Both the position numbers and the translations under genes were made by a program. A DNA stretch of 64,000 nt from positions 1 through 64,000 of the forward strand of contig CALWOA010000006.1 in the NCBI GenBank assembly GCA_944382965.1, given 5' to 3'. Positions 59,728 to 64,000 of the stretch are shown here, piece after piece. The DNA comes from an uncultured Oscillospiraceae bacterium (GTDB taxonomy: Bacteria; Bacillota; Clostridia; Oscillospirales; Oscillospiraceae). The notes beneath the pieces were generated by a model that was given only the letters and a program-made list of their open reading frames with translations, was not told where the DNA came from and searched no databases. Position 1 is the stretch's first letter, and every line of letters starts with the position of its first letter.

Positions 59728-59863
59728 GTCGTACTCCTTAATATTCTGTAAATTGTGTTTTCCAAACATCGATTATGCAGGTATATTCCCTGCACACGCA
59801 TACCAATACAGTTTAATACTACCACAAAATTATGAATAAAGAAAGAACTTTTTTCCAAAGACC

Positions 59864-59891
59864 TTGCTTTTTTCGCTGGATGCGCTATAAT
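59864..59891 (+). promoter_or_regulatory. htpG promoter
   Basis: TTGCTT (59864-59869), a 16-base spacer and TATAAT (59886-59891), directly before the CIRCE. The divergent gap 59728-59945 holds nothing else I can identify with confidence. Confidence 0.75.
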
Positions 59892-59892
59892 G

Positions 59893-59919
59893 TTAGCACT
59901 CAGACACCTAGAGTGCTAA
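59893..59919 (+). promoter_or_regulatory. CIRCE operator of htpG
   Basis: A perfect TTAGCACTC-9-GAGTGCTAA inverted repeat beginning two bases after the -10. It places htpG in the same HrcA regulon as clpB. Confidence 0.98.
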
Positions 59920-59945
59920 TTCAAACAAGGACGTGAATTACGATT

Positions 59946-61850
59946 ATGGAAAAGCAGCAATTCAAAGCAGAATCCCAGCGTCTGCTGGATCTGATGATTA
60001 ACTCCATTTACACTCACCGGGAGATCTTCCTTCGGGAGATCCTGTCCAATGCCTCTGACGCCATCGACAAGCTGGCTTACACTGCTCTGACCGATGACAA
60101 GGTGGGCATCAACCGGGACGAGTTTGCCATCATCATCACCCGGGACACCGAGAACCGTACCCTGACGGTTTCCGACAATGGCATCGGCATGTCCAAGGAG
60201 GAGCTGGAAGAGAACCTGGGCACCATCGCCAAGTCCGGCTCCCTGGGCTTCAAGCAGGCCATGGAAAAGAACGAGGATATTGACATCATCGGTCAATTCG
60301 GCGTGGGCTTCTACTCCGCCTTTATGGTGGCCTCTTCTATCACGGTAATCTCCCGGAAGTACGGCGAGGATACCGCCTGGAAGTGGGTTTCCGACGGCGC
60401 CGACGGCTACACCATCGAGCCTGCCCAGAAGGATGCTCCCGGTACCGACATTATCATGACCCTGAAGGCCGATACTGAGGAAGAAAAATACTCCCAGTAT
60501 CTGGAAGAGTATGAGATCCGCTCCCTGGTACGCAAGTACTCCGACTATATCCGCTACCCCATCCGCATGGAGGTAACCAAGTCCCGTCCCGTGGAGAAGG
60601 CAGAAGGAGAAGAAAGCGAAGACAAGGCTCCGGAATATGAATCCTACACCGAGATGGAAACCCTGAACTCCATGGTACCCATCTGGCAGCGGGCCAAGAA
60701 GGATGTATCCGATGAAGAATACGAAAGCTTCTACCGGGAAAAGTTCTTCGACTACACCAAGCCCTTGCGGATTATCCACTCCAGCGCCGAAGGCAGCGTG
60801 TCCTTCAAGGCTCTGCTGTATATCCCCGGCAAGGCGCCTTATGATTTCTATACCAAGGACTTCAAGCGGGGCCTGCAGCTGTATTCTTCCGGCGTGATGA
60901 TTATGGAAAACTGCGAAGACCTGCTGCCGGAGCACTTCCGTTTCGTCCGGGGCGTGGTGGACAGCCAGGATCTGAGCCTGAACATCAGCCGGGAAATGCT
61001 GCAGCATAACCGCCAGCTGACCATCATTGCCCGCAACATTGAAAAGAAGATCAAGTCCGAACTGAAATCCATGCTGGACAATGATCGGGAAAATTACGAG
61101 AAGTTCTACGCCGCCTTTGGCCGCCAGCTGAAGTACGGCACGGTTTCCGACTATGGCGCCCACAAGGATGCCTGCCAGGATCTGCTGCTGTTCTACTCCC
61201 ACAAGCAGGGCAAGCTGATTACCCTGAAAGAGTATGTGGATGCCATGGCGGAGGGCCAGGAAAAGATTTACTATGTACCTGGTGAGAACAAGGACCGCCT
61301 TGCCAAACTGCCCCAGGTGGAGACCCTGGATAAGAAGGGTTATGATGTACTACTGTTTACCGAGGATGTGGACGAGTTTATCCCCCAGACCTTGGTAAGC
61401 TACCAGGAGAAGTCCTTCTGCAACGCTTCCAGCGAGGATCTGGGATTGCAGACCGAGGAAGAGAAGAAACAAGCCGAGGAAAAGGCAGAGGAAATGAAGG
61501 GCCTGCTGACCTTTGTGAAGGAATCTCTGGGCGAGCAGGTGAAGGAAGTCCGGCTGTCTTCCAACCTGGGCAGCTTCCCGGTGTGCATGGTTCCCGATGC
61601 CGGCATGAGTTTCGAGATGGAAAAGTATATGAAGCGGGTGAATCCGGAGTTTGCCTTCCCGGTAGGCCGGATTCTGGAGCTGAACGCCGACCACGAGGCG
61701 GTGAAGGCTATGCAGAAGGCCATGACGGAAGACCCCATCAAGGCCAAGGACTATGCCCAGCTTCTGATGTATCAGGCTCAGCTGATGGCGGAGCTTCCGC
61801 TGGAAGACCCGGCCTCCTACACCGAGCTGGTGTGCAAGCTGATGAAATAA
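59946..61850 (+). CDS. htpG: HtpG (Hsp90) chaperone
   Basis: A 634-residue Hsp90. The N-terminal GHKL ATPase shows EIFLREILSNASDAIDKLAY, SDNGIGMSKEELEENLGTIAKSG and IGQFGVGFYSAFMVA. The middle domain shows GVVDSQDLSLNISREMLQ. The C-terminal dimerisation end is SYTELVCKLMK. It is a cytosolic ATP-dependent client chaperone. HrcA control of htpG is less usual than of groE/dnaK in Bacillus, where htpG is class III. Start ATG 59946; the ribosome site is weak (CAAGGACG). Confidence 0.97.
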   Translation: MEKQQFKAESQRLLDLMINSIYTHREIFLREILSNASDAIDKLAYTALTDDKVGINRDEFAIIITRDTENRTLTVSDNGIGMSKEELEENLGTIAKSGSLGFKQAMEKNEDIDIIGQFGVGFYSAFMVASSITVISRKYGEDTAWKWVSDGADGYTIEPAQKDAPGTDIIMTLKADTEEEKYSQYLEEYEIRSLVRKYSDYIRYPIRMEVTKSRPVEKAEGEESEDKAPEYESYTEMETLNSMVPIWQRAKKDVSDEEYESFYREKFFDYTKPLRIIHSSAEGSVSFKALLYIPGKAPYDFYTKDFKRGLQLYSSGVMIMENCEDLLPEHFRFVRGVVDSQDLSLNISREMLQHNRQLTIIARNIEKKIKSELKSMLDNDRENYEKFYAAFGRQLKYGTVSDYGAHKDACQDLLLFYSHKQGKLITLKEYVDAMAEGQEKIYYVPGENKDRLAKLPQVETLDKKGYDVLLFTEDVDEFIPQTLVSYQEKSFCNASSEDLGLQTEEEKKQAEEKAEEMKGLLTFVKESLGEQVKEVRLSSNLGSFPVCMVPDAGMSFEMEKYMKRVNPEFAFPVGRILELNADHEAVKAMQKAMTEDPIKAKDYAQLLMYQAQLMAELPLEDPASYTELVCKLMK

Positions 61851-61856
61851 CCAAAG

Positions 61857-61893
61857 AATCCCCGGGGAAAGCCGTTGCGTTTCCCTGGGGATT
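61857..61893 (+). terminator. Hairpin after htpG, probable terminator
   Basis: A 14-bp stem AATCCCCGGGGAAA/TTTCCCTGGGGATT with one G-U. There is no T-run after it, so termination may be partial. Confidence 0.65.
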
Positions 61894-61903
61894 ATGCTAT
61901 ACT
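61875..61903 (+). promoter_or_regulatory. Promoter of the small membrane protein gene
   Basis: TTGCGT (61875-61880), a 17-base spacer and TGC-TATACT (-10 at 61898-61903). It overlaps the preceding hairpin. Confidence 0.55.
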
Positions 61904-61934
61904 GTCCTCAGATTTAGATAAGGGAGGCAACCTT

Positions 61935-62612
61935 ATGAACTATTACTATGCGGAGGAATTGATGGAAGTAATTGTATCGGCTCTGCTCTCAGTTGTTCCA
62001 TCTATGCTGTTTGGTATTGTCAGCTATGTGCTGACATCGCTGGCGCTGTACACCATTGCCAAGCGCAGAGGAATTAACCACCCCTGGCTGGCGTGGATTC
62101 CGGTGGCGAATTATTGGCTGATTGGCTCGCTGTCTGACCAATATCAGTATGTGGTAAGAGGCCGCAACTGTTCGAAACGGAAATGGCTGCTGATTCTGGA
62201 AATCCTTTCCTATGCGCTTGCTGTGGCCGCGATGATTTTCGCAGGTACCATGCTGGTTCAGGTCGTTGCTGCGGCAATGGGAGGTTCGGGTGAGGCATAT
62301 CTGATGGATATTGTGCTGGGATCGCTGATGCGCATTCTGGGCGTGTGTCTGCCTTTGCTGGGTATCGGCATTGCGGTTGCCATCATCTATTATATGGCGT
62401 TGTATGACATTTACAAATCCATGGACCCGTCCAACTGCGTGCTGTTTTTGGTGCTGAGCATTCTGTTCGGTGTGACCCAGCCGTTCTTCCTGTTCTTCAA
62501 CCGGAATAAGGAACAGGGAATGCCCCCCAGAAAACAGAACCCCGCCTTTGCTCCGGAGCAGACCCCCTCTCCCCAGGAGCCTTGGGAGCGGGACAACAAA
62601 GACTATCTGTAA
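61935..62612 (+). CDS. Membrane protein of unknown function (DUF5684-like fold)
   Basis: A 225-residue protein with five to six hydrophobic segments. The run YTIAKRRGINHPWLAWIPVANYWLIGSLSDQY near residue 40-70 recalls a widespread clostridial small-membrane-protein family in which a conserved HxWLAWIPxxN loop follows helix 1. A second family-like point is DIYKSMDPSNCVLFLVLSIL. The C-terminal ~30 residues are polar and proline-rich, probably cytoplasmic. Function unknown. SD AGGGAGG before ATG 61935. Confidence 0.72.
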   Translation: MNYYYAEELMEVIVSALLSVVPSMLFGIVSYVLTSLALYTIAKRRGINHPWLAWIPVANYWLIGSLSDQYQYVVRGRNCSKRKWLLILEILSYALAVAAMIFAGTMLVQVVAAAMGGSGEAYLMDIVLGSLMRILGVCLPLLGIGIAVAIIYYMALYDIYKSMDPSNCVLFLVLSILFGVTQPFFLFFNRNKEQGMPPRKQNPAFAPEQTPSPQEPWERDNKDYL

Positions 62613-62618
62613 AAAATG

Positions 62619-62650
62619 TACCGGCGCAGCTCAGGCTGCGCCGGTATTTT
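62619..62650. terminator. Bidirectional terminator between convergent genes
   Basis: 12-bp stem TACCGGCGCAGC/GCTGCGCCGGTA, loop TCAG, A-run before and T-run after. Confidence 0.92.
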
Positions 62651-62655
62651 ACGTG

Positions 62656-63291
62656 TTACAGGGAAGAATAGCCGAAGCTGTTGACCAGAGCATCCACTTT
62701 GACGCCGGCCTTGCAGTAGGGGCAGTCGTGGTAGTCATAGCTTTCGTAATCCGGCAGATCCTCAATGGAATATACTGAACGGACGGGATAGCCCGCCACT
62801 TCATCCACAGCCCGGTAAATGGCGGCAACGCCGGCTACACGGCCGCCGTAGTAGTCAATGGCTTCGATGGAGCGCTTGGCGGTGAAGCCGGTGGTGACAG
62901 AGGCCATCAGCACCAGAACATGCTTGCCCCGGATCATGGGCTGGATGTTCTCCCGGAAGATAATCTGGGAGTTTGCGTTGTACTCCGGTTCCACAACGTA
63001 GATGGTCTGGTGGGCATTGATGGTGAGAAAACCGCTCTTAGTCAGCTCATCGGCGATGCAGGTACCCAGAACCGCGGTGCCGTCCAGACAAAGAATGGTA
63101 TCCACGGGGGTGTCGTTGATGAAGTGGGACACCAACTGGTAGGCACTGTCCCGGGCTTCACTGAGACGGGTCTTCTGGTAAGTGATGTCGATGTAGTAAT
63201 TGATATGGGAGTGATTGGTGACAAAGTGCCCCTTTGCGATACGCAGGGGAGCGTTGCCGCGGCGTACAGGCAGTTTCATGAGCTGAATCAT
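62656..63291 (-). CDS. PyrE-like phosphoribosyltransferase family protein
   Basis: A 211-residue type I PRTase fold protein: GNAPLRIAKGHFVTNHSHINYYIDIT at the start, DTILCLDGTAVLGTCIADEL, and the PRPP loop region VLVLMASVTTGFTAKRSIEAIDYYGGRVAG. It belongs to the orotate-PRTase-homologue group. The two acidic residues that normally precede the TTG/SAG loop (as in VDDVISAGT) are replaced by Met-Ala, so classical PRPP chemistry is doubtful. A C-terminal CPYC motif (DCPYCKAGV) could bind metal or react to redox. Start ATG 63291 is set by GGAGG; longer in-frame extension is rejected. A leader with competing hairpins precedes it. Confidence 0.78.
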   Translation of the reverse strand: MIQLMKLPVRRGNAPLRIAKGHFVTNHSHINYYIDITYQKTRLSEARDSAYQLVSHFINDTPVDTILCLDGTAVLGTCIADELTKSGFLTINAHQTIYVVEPEYNANSQIIFRENIQPMIRGKHVLVLMASVTTGFTAKRSIEAIDYYGGRVAGVAAIYRAVDEVAGYPVRSVYSIEDLPDYESYDYHDCPYCKAGVKVDALVNSFGYSSL

Positions 63292-63321
63292 AGGTTTTCC
63301 TCCATTTCTAGTCAAGTATGG

Positions 63322-63382
63322 AAAAAACAAAGCGTTTTTCTGCCCGGCAGAAGCGTTTTCGCCGGACCCATGAAAAACGCTT
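63322..63382 (-). promoter_or_regulatory. Attenuator-like leader of the PyrE-like gene
   Basis: On the reverse strand three related segments occur in order: GCGTTTTTC (63380-63372), GAAAACGC (63360-63353) and GAAAAACGC (63340-63332). The first can pair with the second (anti-terminator) or, one step better, with the third. The latter forms a stem followed by CTTTGTTTTTT, a terminator. The arrangement lies between promoter and start codon. Confidence 0.6.
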
Positions 63383-63388
63383 TTTTTC

Positions 63389-63417
63389 ATTATATCCCGG
63401 ATAAGAAAAAAAGACAA
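63389..63417 (-). promoter_or_regulatory. Promoter of the PyrE-like gene
   Basis: Reverse strand: TTGTCT (63417-63412), a 17-base spacer, TATAAT (63394-63389), seven bases ahead of the leader hairpins. Confidence 0.7.
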
Positions 63418-63446
63418 GGAAAACCCGGGGCCTTCCTTGCCAAAAA

Positions 63447-63965
63447 TTATCGGATAAACTTGGTTATATTGCGCAAACGCAGGGCCTTCTCCTGCCGCAG
63501 AAACTGGTGGGCAATGACCTTGCAGATTTTCCCGGAACGGATCATCCAGTGTACTTTCCCGAAACTGGCCCACATGACATCGTCTGTCTCCCCAGGCAGC
63601 AAGACAATATCCTTTAACTGGACGGTTTTCTGGATGCAGTAATGATCGTAAAAGGTGTTGCGGTCTTTGTCCGTGTCAAGGTATTCAAATTCTTCCGGGG
63701 CAGCCTGGATGCCCGTTTCTTCAAACAGCTCCCGGGCAATGGCCTGACGGCTGGTTTCCCCGGCTTTTACGGCGCCGCCGGAATTTTCCCAGGTGCCGGC
63801 AAAACTCTTCCCCTTTGCCCGGCGGGTCAGAAGCAGGTGCCCCCGTCCGTCATAAACCCAGACGCAGACCACGATGCCGTATTCTCCCGAATTCCAGGGG
63901 GTTCCTCGTTTATGGACTTTGCCGGTTGGATTCCGATTTTCATCGTAGACATCATTCCACTCCAC
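63447..63965 (-). CDS. Nudix hydrolase
   Basis: A 172-residue protein with an exact Nudix box GAVKAGETSRQAIARELFEETGI (GX5EX7REUXEEXGU), preceded by NPTGKVHKRGTPWNSGEYGIVVCVWV, as in the IDI/YfcD-like subgroup. It hydrolyses a nucleoside-diphosphate-linked compound; the substrate is unknown. The start is GTG 63965. An in-frame TAA lies at 63986-63984, so the gene is complete although close to the window edge. The ribosome site is a G-rich run. Confidence 0.93.
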   Translation of the reverse strand: MEWNDVYDENRNPTGKVHKRGTPWNSGEYGIVVCVWVYDGRGHLLLTRRAKGKSFAGTWENSGGAVKAGETSRQAIARELFEETGIQAAPEEFEYLDTDKDRNTFYDHYCIQKTVQLKDIVLLPGETDDVMWASFGKVHWMIRSGKICKVIAHQFLRQEKALRLRNITKFIR

Positions 63966-64000
63966 GCCTGCCCCCCCTTTTTTTTACGAACGCTGTCTTA

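Noticed and set aside
63322..63417. PyrR-binding attenuator
   Set aside because: The expected anti-antiterminator loop consensus was not found. Only generic competing stems can be supported.
1..64000. CRISPR arrays, insertion sequences, integrases, phage genes or rRNA
   Set aside because: Repeats with unique spacers, transposase or integrase motifs and rRNA segments were looked for and not seen. The only direct DNA repeats are the 33-bp coding units at the left edge.

Overview
The window reads as chromosomal DNA of a strictly anaerobic, Gram-positive-type member of the Clostridia, most likely an Oscillospirales/Ruminococcaceae-like gut bacterium (inference). The grounds are a three-subunit [FeFe]-hydrogenase, a class III (oxygen-sensitive) ribonucleotide reductase with NrdR boxes, the anaerobic (cobalt-early) cobalamin pathway, CIRCE/HrcA heat-shock operators, a transketolase split into two genes, choline-binding-type cell-wall repeats and strong AGGAGG ribosome sites. 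I see no CRISPR array, integrase, transposase, phage gene or rRNA. One tRNA (Asp) is present.

Layout. 1-2.5 kb: 3' part of an efflux adaptor with a DNA tandem repeat, then a MacB-type permease. 2.6-7.0 kb: a membrane-anchored leucine-rich protein, RidA, and a MoxR ATPase/VWA pair. 7.3-11.3 kb: hydCBA. 11.4-14.3 kb: a three-gene ABC importer. 14.4-20.1 kb: envelope genes (a cell-wall-anchored VanY-type peptidase, a GT4 glycosyltransferase, and an operon of an unknown membrane protein, a phosphodiester glycosidase and an Lgt-like protein). 20.2-22.0 kb: split transketolase. 22.1-35.6 kb: cobalamin riboswitch, its terminator and a 12-gene operon (cbiK, A, C, D, F, G, H, a J-E-T fusion, B, cobD, cbiP, cobO). 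A DUF4430 lipoprotein converges on the end of it, followed by tRNA-Asp. 36.5-40.8 kb: an acyltransferase, then nrdG, a separate glycyl-radical mini-gene and nrdD. 40.9-43.7 kb: four-gene operon (SpoU methyltransferase, GNAT, prolyl-tRNA deacylase-like, APH-like kinase). 43.8-45.1 kb: a scrambled oligopeptide-binding protein gene. 45.5-48.2 kb: clpB under CIRCE. 48.3-53.1 kb: MATE exporter, pseudouridine synthase, ABC exporter, second acyltransferase. 53.1-59.7 kb: reverse-strand run of ABC-F ATPase, argS, CotH-like kinase, VTC-type polyphosphate polymerase and DUF4956 membrane protein. 59.9-61.9 kb: htpG under a second CIRCE. 62-64 kb: a small membrane protein, a PyrE-like phosphoribosyltransferase behind an apparent attenuator, and a Nudix hydrolase.

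How the genes work together. The cobalamin operon covers cobalt insertion, most ring methylations and contraction, amidations, adenosylation and aminopropanol arm attachment, but it lacks cbiL and the lower-ligand genes. HydABC would re-oxidise NADH and ferredoxin to H2. NrdD, the radical peptide and NrdG form one anaerobic dNTP-making unit. The points most worth a second look are the split glycyl-radical domain of NrdD, the permuted oppA relic, the CotH/VTC/DUF4956 module tied to argS, the phosphodiester glycosidase/Lgt-like operon, the structured DNA between the cobalamin riboswitch terminator and cbiK, and the mutually exclusive hairpins ahead of the PyrE-like gene.
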